Part shown: positions 38,476 through 47,159 of the stretch, piece by piece
Layout of the letters: each line of letters begins with the position of its first letter
Numbering within the stretch: position 1 is the stretch's first letter
NCBI GenBank assembly: GCA_002313255.1
Contig: DCBA01000010.1
Coordinates: 63,259-127,258, forward strand
Direction of reading: 5' to 3'
Source of the DNA: Gammaproteobacteria bacterium UBA1119
GTDB lineage: Bacteria > Pseudomonadota > Gammaproteobacteria > Pseudomonadales > Azotimanducaceae
DNA: 64,000 nt
Notes under the pieces: generated by a model
Databases searched by the model: none
What the model was told of the DNA's origin: nothing
What the model saw: the letters and a program-made list of their open reading frames with translations, nothing else
Position numbers and translations under genes: made by a program

Positions 38476-39252
38476 CTAGACGACCCGGGAGAGCCCACCA
38501 TCCATATTGATCGCGCAACCCGTCAGGTAGGTCGCCCGTTCGGACGATAGAAACAAGGCTACCTCGGCAACTTCGCTCGCTTCGCCCATACGGCCCATAG
38601 GTAGGCGTTTGCCAGTTTCTACCACGAATTGTTCGAAAGAGGTCGAGCGATCGCTGGCGTCGTAAGCCCGTTGAATCTGGTCCGACTTAATTTGCCCAAT
38701 GAGTAATGCATTCACGAGGATATTGTGGGGTGCGAGTTCGCCGGCCAGAACCTTGGTTAATGCCATGCCCGCCGCTCGACTCACTGAAGTTGGTGCGGAG
38801 CCCGGTGGCGGTGCTTTCGCTGCTGTGTTCAAAACATTGATGATGCGTCCCCAACGTTTGGAGATCATGTCAGGGATGACGTGACGGGCTAAACGTACAG
38901 CGGCAAAGAGTTTTAAGTCCAAATCTGCTTGCCAAACCTCATCCGAAATACTCATGAACGGATGTGCCTCGGATTTCCCGGCGTTATTCACCAAAATATC
39001 GACTGGACCCATCGCCTCCACCACGTGTTTATGAACGGTCGCGATTTCCGCCGCATCGGATACGTCGCATTGGTACGCGCCGACTTTGCCGGGCCCGTTT
39101 TGTTCTATCTCTTTTTGGGCATCTTTCAGAGGGCCATCTCGACGGGCGAGTAGTGCCACATTGGCACCGGCAGAGTGGAATGCAGACGCCATCGCTCGGC
39201 CTAATCCTAGACTACCCCCCGTCACCAGAGCGGTTTTTCCAGATAAGTCCAC
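38476..39252 (-). CDS. SDR-fold protein lacking the catalytic Ser-Tyr-Lys
   Basis: A 258-residue SDR with a normal NAD(P) site TALVTGGSLGLGRAMASAF and the usual NNAGKSE. The active-site region reads INVLNTAAKAPPPGSAPTSVSRAAGMALTKVLAGE (about residues 137-171). Where classical SDRs have Ser and then YxxxK, there is Asn in VLNT and TSVSR, so Tyr and Lys are replaced by Thr and Arg. The end is GCAINMDGGLSRV. A subfamily with this APTSVSRAAG motif is known to me from several bacteria, but its reaction is not. It starts with GTG at 39252. A non-oxidoreductase role is possible. Confidence 0.85.
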   Translation of the reverse strand: MDLSGKTALVTGGSLGLGRAMASAFHSAGANVALLARRDGPLKDAQKEIEQNGPGKVGAYQCDVSDAAEIATVHKHVVEAMGPVDILVNNAGKSEAHPFMSISDEVWQADLDLKLFAAVRLARHVIPDMISKRWGRIINVLNTAAKAPPPGSAPTSVSRAAGMALTKVLAGELAPHNILVNALLIGQIKSDQIQRAYDASDRSTSFEQFVVETGKRLPMGRMGEASEVAEVALFLSSERATYLTGCAINMDGGLSRVV

Positions 39253-39353
39253 GTTAACGCCTCTATGACTCAGATTAACGAGTTTGTTGGAAACAGTTTT
39301 TGGTTTTTACAATTGCCTCCTGATAGTGCACGGGTCCGATCATGAATACCACG

Positions 39354-40109
39354 TCAAGAATTCTCGAGTAGGACAGTTTCTTCAATGCGTTTCGTCGGGA
39401 GCCCTTTCGGCTCGAATGCCTGTTCGCAGAAGAGAAACTTGTCGCGTTCAAGTATGACCGCCGTACTTGCCCGAGTGCCGTATATATCACCGCGTATGAA
39501 GCTCGGCGAGTTCCGTTGCTCGACCACGACGTTCTCGTTGTTTCGTGAATCCTTTGTAGGGGATAGGGGATCGTCGATCGTTAAGAGATCAATAAGATCG
39601 TTTAGCAAAGGGTGTGGTAGCACGTTCGTTAACTTCCGCACGCCGAGTGTCGATTTTGGCCACGGGTCATCAAGGTGGGTATTGGTTAAGGCGTAAATAC
39701 CGGGTGGAAGTATTCTGATGTCGCCGGTTCGATTGGTCATATAGATAAGCTCGCGGCCATCGAAAGCAATAAAGTTAAATCCCGCGAACTGATCCGGCTT
39801 TATAACTGACGCGTACTGCTGTGGAGTGCTTTTTGCTAGTAGGAATTCAACGGGTAGGTCGCCTCGGCTTTTTGGGAAACGAGGACCGGATAAGTCCTGG
39901 GTCCAATTCGTGACTGCCGCGAAACGCCCAGCCCTTGAAACCCCAAGCCAAGTCCCTCGAGCCTCGATATCGCGTCCTGCGAAGATGTTCGGATGGTCGT
40001 CCCAAGTGTGTGCAGCAAGCGCTGGGCGAGCGTAGTATTCGTCCCGATTGGCTGCAACAATAAGCGGTCGCGCCGGATCCATACGGTAGGCAATAAGGAT
40101 AAGGCACAC
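39354..40109 (-). CDS. NRDE family protein (TANGO2-like)
   Basis: A 251-residue protein beginning MCLILIAY with AANRDEYYARPA, the conserved N-terminal cysteine and NRDE motif that define the family. The cysteine may act as an N-terminal nucleophile after Met removal, but this is not shown for bacteria. Other conserved parts are GTWLGVSRAGRFAAVTNW, SRGDLPVEFL, YALTNTHLDDPWPK and GTRASTAVIL. Eukaryotic TANGO2 has been linked to heme or lipid handling. It starts with GTG at 40109 and is divergent from lgt (77 bases). Confidence 0.9.
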   Translation of the reverse strand: MCLILIAYRMDPARPLIVAANRDEYYARPALAAHTWDDHPNIFAGRDIEARGTWLGVSRAGRFAAVTNWTQDLSGPRFPKSRGDLPVEFLLAKSTPQQYASVIKPDQFAGFNFIAFDGRELIYMTNRTGDIRILPPGIYALTNTHLDDPWPKSTLGVRKLTNVLPHPLLNDLIDLLTIDDPLSPTKDSRNNENVVVEQRNSPSFIRGDIYGTRASTAVILERDKFLFCEQAFEPKGLPTKRIEETVLLENS

Positions 40110-40185
40110 TGCGGCTCGGTCCCTCGTTTCGTGCCTATGGGAGCGCCCGAGTCTACCAGTTGCGCATAGTTGGTGTTTGAGGAAT

Positions 40186-41022
40186 ATGAACTATCCTCTG
40201 ATCGAGCCTGTTTTGTTAGGGATCGGGCCATTGGCCGTTCGCTGGTACGGCCTCATGTATTTGCTCGCTTTTCTCGCGTGCTACGTATTGGGCAATCAGC
40301 GTGCGAAAAAGCACGATTCCGACTGGGATAAAGCAGACGTATCGGACGTCATTTTTTATGGCGTGGTGGGTACGATCGTCGGGGGTCGCCTCGGCTTCGT
40401 TCTCTTCTACGCGTTCGATCGGTTTTTGGTAGAGCCGCTGTGGTTGTTTAAATTGTGGGAAGGCGGTATGTCGTTCCACGGAGGTATGCTCGGGGTTGTC
40501 GCCGCGCTTTGGCTATATGGCCGGAAGACATCGCGTGATTTCTGGAGTGTGGCAGATTTTGCAGCCCCGCTAGTCCCAATCGGACTGGGATTTGGAAGGA
40601 TAGGAAATTTCATTAACGCGGAGTTGCCGGGACGAGTTACGGAGAGTTTCCTTGGTGTTCACTTTCCATGTGGCGCAGTCAGCGGCCTGAATTTCACGTG
40701 CTTTGGTCAGTGGGATGGGGCACTACGACATCTGTCAAGCTTGTATCAAGCGTTTGGGGAAGGTGTCGTGTTGTTCATGATTGTTTGGTTATTTTCACTG
40801 CGAGCGCGACGCTCGGGTCTAATCTCTGGGATGTTTCTCACAGGCTACGGCGCGATTCGGTTTGTGACCGAATGGTTTCGTGAACCTGATGCTGCGATCG
40901 GTTTTATTGCATTCGATTGGCTCACGATGGGCCAGTTGTTGTCGCTACCAATGATTGCATTTGGTATTTTGTTGCTGTTTGGAATTGCTCAAGATTATTT
41001 CGAGGGATTGCGCCAGAAATGA
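40186..41022 (+). CDS. lgt: prolipoprotein diacylglyceryl transferase
   Basis: Inner-membrane enzyme that transfers diacylglycerol from phosphatidylglycerol to the lipobox cysteine of prolipoproteins. From the ATG at 40186 it has 278 residues and about seven TM segments. Key motifs are [37 protein letters not shown], and the signature [17 protein letters not shown] with the catalytic arginine and aspartate/glutamate area. The usually conserved RHPSQLYE reads RHLSSLYQ, an atypical match. A GAGG lies just upstream. The TGA overlaps thyA as ATGA, the usual lgt-thyA-folA order. Confidence 0.94.
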   Translation: MNYPLIEPVLLGIGPLAVRWYGLMYLLAFLACYVLGNQRAKKHDSDWDKADVSDVIFYGVVGTIVGGRLGFVLFYAFDRFLVEPLWLFKLWEGGMSFHGGMLGVVAALWLYGRKTSRDFWSVADFAAPLVPIGLGFGRIGNFINAELPGRVTESFLGVHFPCGAVSGLNFTCFGQWDGALRHLSSLYQAFGEGVVLFMIVWLFSLRARRSGLISGMFLTGYGAIRFVTEWFREPDAAIGFIAFDWLTMGQLLSLPMIAFGILLLFGIAQDYFEGLRQK

Positions 41023-41813
41023 AGCAATATCTTGCGCTCATGCGCCGGGTACGAGACGAGGGGATAGAGAAGAGCGACCGTACGGGTACTGGAACGAGGT
41101 CTGTGTTTGGTCATCAAATGCGCTTCGATCTAGGTGAAGGATTCCCCCTTCTGACGACCAAGAAGATGTTTGTGAAAGGCATCATCCATGAGTTGCTTTG
41201 GTTCCTGCAGGGCGGCACCAACGTTGCGTACCTTCATGAGCACGACGTTCATATTTGGGATGAATGGGCGGATGGAAACGGGGACCTAGGGCCCGTGTAC
41301 GGTTCGCAATGGCGTTCTTGGCCAACGTCGGACGGTCGCACCATTGATCAAATCGAAGGAGTGGTTTCGGATATTCGTCAAAATCCCGACTCGAGACGCC
41401 TGATCGTTTCGGCGTGGAATGTCGGGGAGGTCGACAAGATGGCTTTGCCCCCGTGCCATGCACTGTTTCAGTTCTATGTCGCAGGTGGCAGGTTATCGTG
41501 TCAACTGTATCAGCGCAGTGCTGACATCTTTCTTGGGGTTCCCTTCAACATCGCGTCATACGCACTATTAACCATGATGGTTGCACAGGTGTCGGGTCTT
41601 CAACCGGGTGATTTCGTTCACACGTTTGGTGATGCACATCTTTATCTTAATCATCTTGAACAAGCCGATCGCCAGTTATCTCGCGTCCCGCTGCCATTAC
41701 CAGATATGAAAATTAACACGCAGGTAGAGGACATATTCGGGTTTACCTACGAAGACTTTGAATTACTGGACTACCATTCGCACAAAGGTATCCGCGCCCC
41801 AATCGCGGTCTAA
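41019..41813 (+). CDS. thyA: thymidylate synthase
   Basis: Methylates dUMP to dTMP with methylene-THF, producing DHF for FolA. From the ATG at 41019 the protein is 264 residues, exactly the E. coli length, starting [11 protein letters not shown]. It contains [25 protein letters not shown], the catalytic cysteine in [32 protein letters not shown] and [12 protein letters not shown]. An in-frame extension upstream is inside lgt. The folA GTG follows seven bases after the stop, so the two enzymes of the thymidylate cycle are made together. Confidence 0.97.
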   Translation: MKQYLALMRRVRDEGIEKSDRTGTGTRSVFGHQMRFDLGEGFPLLTTKKMFVKGIIHELLWFLQGGTNVAYLHEHDVHIWDEWADGNGDLGPVYGSQWRSWPTSDGRTIDQIEGVVSDIRQNPDSRRLIVSAWNVGEVDKMALPPCHALFQFYVAGGRLSCQLYQRSADIFLGVPFNIASYALLTMMVAQVSGLQPGDFVHTFGDAHLYLNHLEQADRQLSRVPLPLPDMKINTQVEDIFGFTYEDFELLDYHSHKGIRAPIAV

Positions 41814-41820
41814 CGAATCG

Positions 41821-42321
41821 GTGCGACTTTCTCTTATCTGGGCGATGTCCAACAATCGTGTTATTGGTCGATCCAATGCGCTTCCATGGCACTTATCAGA
41901 TGACGTTGCTTTTTTTAAACGGACGACGTTGGGTAGTCCGGTTGTGATGGGTCGTCGTACGTACGAGTCGGTAGGTCGACCGCTTCCTGGACGCAGGAAT
42001 ATTGTGCTTTCGGCGACAGGATATCTAAATAACGAAGTCACGGTGGTACCGGATATTGATTCAGCGTTAACCGTTGCGGCGGACCAGTGTGAAATCGATT
42101 CAGTGGAGGAGTGCTTTGTGGTCGGGGGTGCTCGGGTTTATGCGGAGACGCTGGATCGCGCAGATCGTCTTTACTGCACGTTGGTCGATGCGGAAATTGA
42201 TGGAGATACGTTTTTCCCTTCCTTCGATTGGGGTTGCTGGCGGACCACAGAGAAGGAAGATTTCGTCGCGAATGAACGCAACACGTACTCGTTCTCGATT
42301 CACATTATGGAACGGGCATGA
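41821..42321 (+). CDS. folA: dihydrofolate reductase
   Basis: Reduces DHF to THF with NADPH, completing the cycle with ThyA. From the GTG at 41821 it has 166 residues, starting MRLSLIWAMSNNRVIGRSNALPWHLSDD with the family NxxIGxxxxLPWxLPxD pattern. Catalytic aspartate, GRRTYESVGRPLPGRRNIVLS and the C-terminal FVVGGARVYAETL follow. A longer frame (41758) runs inside thyA and has no DHFR-like residues. It converges on dapD with 23 bases between. Confidence 0.95.
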   Translation: MRLSLIWAMSNNRVIGRSNALPWHLSDDVAFFKRTTLGSPVVMGRRTYESVGRPLPGRRNIVLSATGYLNNEVTVVPDIDSALTVAADQCEIDSVEECFVVGGARVYAETLDRADRLYCTLVDAEIDGDTFFPSFDWGCWRTTEKEDFVANERNTYSFSIHIMERA

Positions 42322-42344
42322 TGTTTCCGGGGCTGTTCGAACTG

Positions 42345-43178
42345 CTAATCCCTGAGCAGCTCGTTAATCGCAGTTTTCGAGCGTGTCTGCTCGTCCACGG
42401 TCTTGATAATTACGGCACAGTAGAGGCTCGGCCTTGGGTTTCCATCCTCGTGAGGCGGGGGCGGTAAAGACCCTGGCACCACAACAGAGTACGGTGGTAC
42501 GCGACCCGTGTAAATTTCGCCCGAGTATCGATCAACGATTTTAGTCGTCGCACCAATGAATACCCCCATTGACAGGACCGCGCCTTCTTCGACAAGAACG
42601 CCCTCGACGACTTCGGATCGGGCCCCAATAAAACAGCCGTCTTCGACGATCACGGGTACTGCTTGAAGAGGTTCTAATACGCCTCCTATCCCTGCCCCGC
42701 CCGAAATATGACAGTTTTTACCTATTTGGGCGCAGGAACCGACGGTTGCCCATGTGTCGATCATGGTACCCGTATCGACGTAGGCACCAACGTTTACAAA
42801 ACTAGGCATAAGGATAACGTTCGGAGCGATATAGGCGGAATGACGTACATATGCTGTTGGAACGGCGCGAAACCCCGCTGCTTCGAACTGTTCTTCTTCC
42901 CATCCTGTAAATTTCGGCGTGACTTTGTCCCACCAACTGGTGTTTCCGGGCCCCCCCGCCATCTTCTGAAATGAGTTAAGCCGGAAACTTAGCAGGACCG
43001 CTTTTTTTAGCCACTCGTTAACCAACCAACGATCAGCAATTTTTTCAGCCACCCGTAACGTGCCGTCATCGAGGTTAGATAAAGCCTCTTCGACGGCCGT
43101 GCGCACTTCTCCCTGGGTGCTAGCGTCTATGTTCTCTTGATGTTGCCACGCAGAGTCGATGACCGATTCGATGTTCAT
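42345..43178 (-). CDS. dapD: 2,3,4,5-tetrahydropyridine-2,6-dicarboxylate N-succinyltransferase
   Basis: Succinylates tetrahydrodipicolinate in the lysine/diaminopimelate pathway. From the ATG at 43178 it has 277 residues (E. coli 274), starting [17 protein letters not shown]. It has the helical N-terminal domain and then the left-handed beta helix with hexapeptide repeats ([42 protein letters not shown]). An upstream extension to 43292 is not family-like. A GAGG lies ten bases before the start. The 267 bases up to the next gene, divergent, show no definite promoter or hairpin. Confidence 0.96.
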   Translation of the reverse strand: MNIESVIDSAWQHQENIDASTQGEVRTAVEEALSNLDDGTLRVAEKIADRWLVNEWLKKAVLLSFRLNSFQKMAGGPGNTSWWDKVTPKFTGWEEEQFEAAGFRAVPTAYVRHSAYIAPNVILMPSFVNVGAYVDTGTMIDTWATVGSCAQIGKNCHISGGAGIGGVLEPLQAVPVIVEDGCFIGARSEVVEGVLVEEGAVLSMGVFIGATTKIVDRYSGEIYTGRVPPYSVVVPGSLPPPPHEDGNPRPSLYCAVIIKTVDEQTRSKTAINELLRD

Positions 43179-43445
43179 GTGTATTCCTCGGCACGGGAGA
43201 CTTTTCGCGCCATCCCACTTGAATTCATCACTGCTGGTATCGAGAAACAGCGAATAGGACGCATGTCCCTTTCGATATTTCGTCGATGACAAGCCTAGGA
43301 CTTAACGAGGTTATCCTTGCTTTCCCGTGACCAGACCCAATAGGTTAGCAACCTTTGCTCTGGAAACCACTGCATTTCCAGGTCGTCGAATCAACTGACT
43401 AGGAGTTGCAGCCGATGTTGACACCAAGAAACGACAATTAAGCGA

Positions 43446-44447
43446 ATGAGCGCTATAGCTATTTGTGTGAATCCAATGTCGGGGCGAGACGTGCGTCGAC
43501 TCGCGGCCCGCGCAACCAACATGACTCATGAAGCCAAGCGGGACATCGTTGCGCGCATCGCAGCTGGCGCCGATTCCGTCGGGGTGAATGAGATATATAT
43601 TGTTGACGAACCGTTTCGTATTGCGTCCATGGCCCTGGACTGGATGCCTCTGAAGGCGAAGGTTGTCAGACTTGGAATTGAGCTGCACCACGATGCTACT
43701 GACACTGAGCGCGCGGTGCGGGCTTTTGTTGGAGAGGGCGTAGAAGTTATTGTTTCGCTTGGCGGCGACGGTACTAATAGGATTATCGCGCGGAGTGCCC
43801 CGCAAATGGAATTGATCCCGTTGTCTACTGGTACCAATAACGTTTTTCCATCAATGGTTGAACCAACCACCGCCGGGGTTGTTGCGGCATTAGCTGCGAG
43901 GGGACGATTTTCCGACGATGCGGCGCGGGGAATTCGAAATAGAGCGAAGGTGTTGCACACTGCTTTTTCGGATGGGATTAGCGACATTGCGCTGATTGAT
44001 GCCGTACAGCTTTGCGACGACTACGTAGGCAATCTATTGCCGTATGACGAAGCTAAATTAAAGAAAATTCTTTTAACGAGGGCGTTACCGGACACGGTAG
44101 GAATGTCACCTGTCGGGGGTCTTATTTCTGTGGTTGAGGAAAAGGATGACTTTGGGCTATTGGTTGAAGTTAGCGAAATGGCAGACGCGGAGATTCTTAT
44201 TCGGGTGCCCTTATCGCCCGGGTTCTTTAAAGACGTTGCGATTTCGAGTAGTCAAAGAATCGATTTTGGGGAGAAGGTGACGTTTGAAGGCGAAGGAATC
44301 CTCGCCTTGGACGGAGATCGGGAGCATAAGCTCGGTAACAAACGATCCGTTGCAGCAACCATTCGTCGAGATGGCCCATGGGTTTATGACGTTGGTGCTG
44401 CCATGCGGTATGCCGTTGCAGAAGGTATGATGCTGCGCCCGTTGTAG
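43446..44447 (+). CDS. ATP-NAD kinase-like protein (AcoX family)
   Basis: A 333-residue protein of the NAD kinase / diacylglycerol kinase fold. ICVNPMSGRDVRRLAARA at the N-terminus is the AcoX-type opening. EVIVSLGGDGTNRIIAR contains the GGDG substrate-binding signature, and PLSTGTNNVFPSM the TGTNN motif. AcoX is found in the acetoin operon of Ralstonia but is itself of unknown activity. Here it leads a run with fabV, hemE and a VanZ-like gene. The start is an ATG at 43446. A link to NADPH supply for FabV is an inference from position only. Confidence 0.8.
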   Translation: MSAIAICVNPMSGRDVRRLAARATNMTHEAKRDIVARIAAGADSVGVNEIYIVDEPFRIASMALDWMPLKAKVVRLGIELHHDATDTERAVRAFVGEGVEVIVSLGGDGTNRIIARSAPQMELIPLSTGTNNVFPSMVEPTTAGVVAALAARGRFSDDAARGIRNRAKVLHTAFSDGISDIALIDAVQLCDDYVGNLLPYDEAKLKKILLTRALPDTVGMSPVGGLISVVEEKDDFGLLVEVSEMADAEILIRVPLSPGFFKDVAISSSQRIDFGEKVTFEGEGILALDGDREHKLGNKRSVAATIRRDGPWVYDVGAAMRYAVAEGMMLRPL

Positions 44448-44488
44448 TGAAACCCAGCGTTATAGGGAACGGCAGCCGTAACACGATT

Positions 44489-45679
44489 GTGATTATCAAA
44501 CCGCGCATTCGAGGTTTTATTTGTACCACGGCGCATCCCGTCGGTTGTGCAGCAAATGTGAGTAAGCAGATCGACTACGTCCGCGGTCTCGATACGATAA
44601 GGGGCCCTAGAAATGTGCTCGTAGTTGGCTGCTCGAGCGGCTATGGGCTTGCGTCACGAATCACCTCGGCTTTTGGATGCGGGTCAGGAACGCTGGGAGT
44701 CTCCTTTGAAAAAGCACCATCGGAAACCAAGACCGGTAGCGCCGGTTGGTACAATAATGCAGCATTCGGGCGACGAGCAGAGCAGGCTGGACTATACGCG
44801 CGCACCATCGATGGAGACGCATTCTCGGACGAGATAAAAATGCGGACGATCGACGCCATAAGCGCTGATATGGGCACTATCGATTTGTTGGTTTATAGCC
44901 TAGCTTCGCCGGTACGCGTACATCCGCGAACTGGTGAGCTCTATCGCTCGTCGATCAAGCCGGTCGGAAAAGTGTTTTCCTCACAAACACTTAAATTTGA
45001 TCTTTTGTCAGGTAATGCGGAAGTGGTTGATGTAGAGCTCGATCCTGCCGATGTGGACGAGGTGGACGCTACGGTTGCGGTCATGGGTGGCGAGGACTGG
45101 GAATATTGGATCGATGCGCTTCTGGAAGCGGAAGTGCTGGGGCCTGGATTTGAGACCGTTGCCTATACTTACATCGGCAATGAACTTACGTGGCCTATTT
45201 ATTGGGACGGAACGTTGGGGCGCGCGAAAGAAGACCTTGATCGAGCAGCAGAAGAAATATCGACGAAGCTAGCGGGTATAAAAGGACGTGCGGACGTTGC
45301 CGTGTTAAAGGCGGTCGTAACGCAAGCAAGTACTGCGATCCCTGTGGTCCCGTTGTATTTCTCTATCCTCTTTCAGGTGATGAAGGAACGCGACTGTCAC
45401 GAGGACTGTGTCGCCCATATTCATCGTCTCTTCCGCGAGCAACTGTATTCAAATCAGCCTATGCGTACAGACGAGATTGGCCGTATTCGGATGGACAATT
45501 ATGAACTTGACGCCGATATCCAATCGGAAGTACAGCGCCGTTGGTCAGATATAACGACCGACAACGTTGCGGACCTCGCTGACCTTCGTGGATTCAGAGA
45601 TGACTTCTTTCGATTATTCGGCTTTGGCATCGAAAATGTCGATTACGACGCAGACATTGAATTGATGATTGGGTACTAA
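44489..45679 (+). CDS. fabV: enoyl-ACP / trans-2-enoyl-CoA reductase FabV
   Basis: NADH-dependent reductase of the last step of fatty-acid elongation and unrelated to FabI in detail. From the GTG at 44489 it has 396 residues and begins MIIKPRIRGFICTTAHPVGC, the family start. The NADH-binding VVGCSSGYGLASRI, the catalytic Y-x8-K in YWDGTLGRAK and the downstream VVPLYFSILFQVMKE are present. A GTG at 44447 would add 14 residues with no family counterpart. The 3' end shares one base with the hemE ATG. FabV members are insensitive to triclosan. Confidence 0.93.
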   Translation: MIIKPRIRGFICTTAHPVGCAANVSKQIDYVRGLDTIRGPRNVLVVGCSSGYGLASRITSAFGCGSGTLGVSFEKAPSETKTGSAGWYNNAAFGRRAEQAGLYARTIDGDAFSDEIKMRTIDAISADMGTIDLLVYSLASPVRVHPRTGELYRSSIKPVGKVFSSQTLKFDLLSGNAEVVDVELDPADVDEVDATVAVMGGEDWEYWIDALLEAEVLGPGFETVAYTYIGNELTWPIYWDGTLGRAKEDLDRAAEEISTKLAGIKGRADVAVLKAVVTQASTAIPVVPLYFSILFQVMKERDCHEDCVAHIHRLFREQLYSNQPMRTDEIGRIRMDNYELDADIQSEVQRRWSDITTDNVADLADLRGFRDDFFRLFGFGIENVDYDADIELMIGY

Positions 45680-46698
45680 TGCCGATCTTTCTAGACGCAT
45701 GCGCCGGTGCCAGCACGCCGAACACGCCTATTTGGCTAAATCGGCAGGCCGGGCGATATATGCCGGAATACCATATTTTGAAAGGCGATACCCCCAGCCT
45801 AGAGTTCTTTAAGAATCCTGAGCTTGCAGCGAAAGCGACCTTGGACGCACAACGAATACTCGGTGTCGACGCAGCGATAATGTTCGCCGATTTGCTCCCG
45901 GTACTTGAGCCGATGGGTCTCAATCTCGAGTACAAACCAGGCGTTGGACCTGTGTTTGAAAATCCATTACGTGACAAAAAAGCGATAGAGGCGTTAGCCG
46001 TCGTCCCAGCTGAGGAAGGTTGTGGTTACGTCGTGGAAACTCTCGGACGCATACTTAACGACTTGCCAAAAGAAGTTGCGCTGATCGGTTTTGCGGGGGC
46101 ACCGTTCACGCTTGCATGCTACGCGGTCGAGGGCAAGAGCTCGCGAAACTATGTCCATGTGAAGCGGCTGATGTATGACCACGAAGTGTTATGGCAGTCT
46201 TTGATGGATAAACTTGTGGATACCGTCGCGGACTATGTGCAATTACAGATCGCGTCGGGGGCTCAAGCTATACAGTTATTTGATAGTTGGGTTGGGTGTT
46301 TGTCGCTCGCCGACTATGAGCGGTATGTGGCTCCGGCTACGCGGCGGCTGATGGAACGCATTCAAGGCAAGGTGCCTATCATTTACTTTGGAACCGGTAA
46401 CGCACATTTACTCGACGCTATGTATGCCACCGGCCCAGATTTAATGGCGCTCGACTGGCGCGTTCCTTTGGTCACTACGTGGGATCGCTTGGGTAGTCGC
46501 GCGATCCAAGGTAACTTGGATCCGATCGCGCTTTGTGCCGAGCCGAGTAGCATGATCAACCAGGCGCGAATCCTCATAGATGAGGTTGGAGGACGTCCCG
46601 GACATATATTTAATTTGGGTCACGGGATTATTCCGGAGACGCCCGTCGATAACGTTAAGAGGTTGGTCGATTTCGTGCGCGAACAGACAGCGCGATGA
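45679..46698 (+). CDS. hemE: uroporphyrinogen decarboxylase
   Basis: Decarboxylates uroporphyrinogen III to coproporphyrinogen III in heme synthesis. The 339 residues show PIWLNRQAGRYMPEYH with the catalytic arginine region, MFADLLPVLEPMGL with the conserved aspartate, GFAGAPFTLACYAVEG, SWVGCLSLADYERYV and FNLGHGIIPETPVDNVK. The ATG is overlapped by one base with the fabV stop (TAATG). The position after fabV is unusual; in most gammaproteobacteria hemE neighbours other genes. Confidence 0.96.
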   Translation: MPIFLDACAGASTPNTPIWLNRQAGRYMPEYHILKGDTPSLEFFKNPELAAKATLDAQRILGVDAAIMFADLLPVLEPMGLNLEYKPGVGPVFENPLRDKKAIEALAVVPAEEGCGYVVETLGRILNDLPKEVALIGFAGAPFTLACYAVEGKSSRNYVHVKRLMYDHEVLWQSLMDKLVDTVADYVQLQIASGAQAIQLFDSWVGCLSLADYERYVAPATRRLMERIQGKVPIIYFGTGNAHLLDAMYATGPDLMALDWRVPLVTTWDRLGSRAIQGNLDPIALCAEPSSMINQARILIDEVGGRPGHIFNLGHGIIPETPVDNVKRLVDFVREQTAR

Positions 46699-47102
46699 AC
46701 TACATGCCCGCGATTTACAGAACTGCATTCTGGATGCCGCTAGCAATCTGTACATACCTGGCACTTATGCCGGCCCCCTACCCGGACGCGATCCAATTTC
46801 CTGATGTCGTATTGCATGTGTTTGCGTTCACTTATCTGACGGCTGCGCTCGTTCTCGCCCACTTTGATACAGATCGAAATCCACTAACTCTTACATTCAG
46901 CATTCTGTGGATCCCCGCGACATGGATGTTCTTTTATTCTGTGGCGTTAGAAGTAGCGCAAGCGTTCACTCCAGACCGTCGAGCGGAAATCCTTGATCTA
47001 TTGTGGGACACGATTGGTATCGGGGTCGGGCAAGTCTGCTACTGGGGGTACGTACGAATTCGCCCAGTCCAAATAAATAGAAATCGTCTAAATGATGGAT
47101 AA
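46695..47102 (+). CDS. VanZ-like membrane protein
   Basis: A 135-residue protein with three to four predicted TM helices (about residues 9-24, 35-53, 66-86 and 102-120). The DVVLHVFAFTYLTAALVLAH and ALEVAQAFTPDRRAEILDLLWDTIGIGVG segments are typical of VanZ-like proteins, where the conserved QxFxPxRxxxxxDxxxNxxG motif appears as QAFTPDRRAEILDLLWDTIG. Function is unknown outside teicoplanin resistance. The ATG overlaps the hemE stop (ATGA). It converges on ilvD. Confidence 0.8.
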   Translation: MNYMPAIYRTAFWMPLAICTYLALMPAPYPDAIQFPDVVLHVFAFTYLTAALVLAHFDTDRNPLTLTFSILWIPATWMFFYSVALEVAQAFTPDRRAEILDLLWDTIGIGVGQVCYWGYVRIRPVQINRNRLNDG

Positions 47103-47159
47103 GGTCAAAGCGAGTTGGCTTGAACAACGGATTGCAGCTGGCAACCGCAAGATCGTTGA

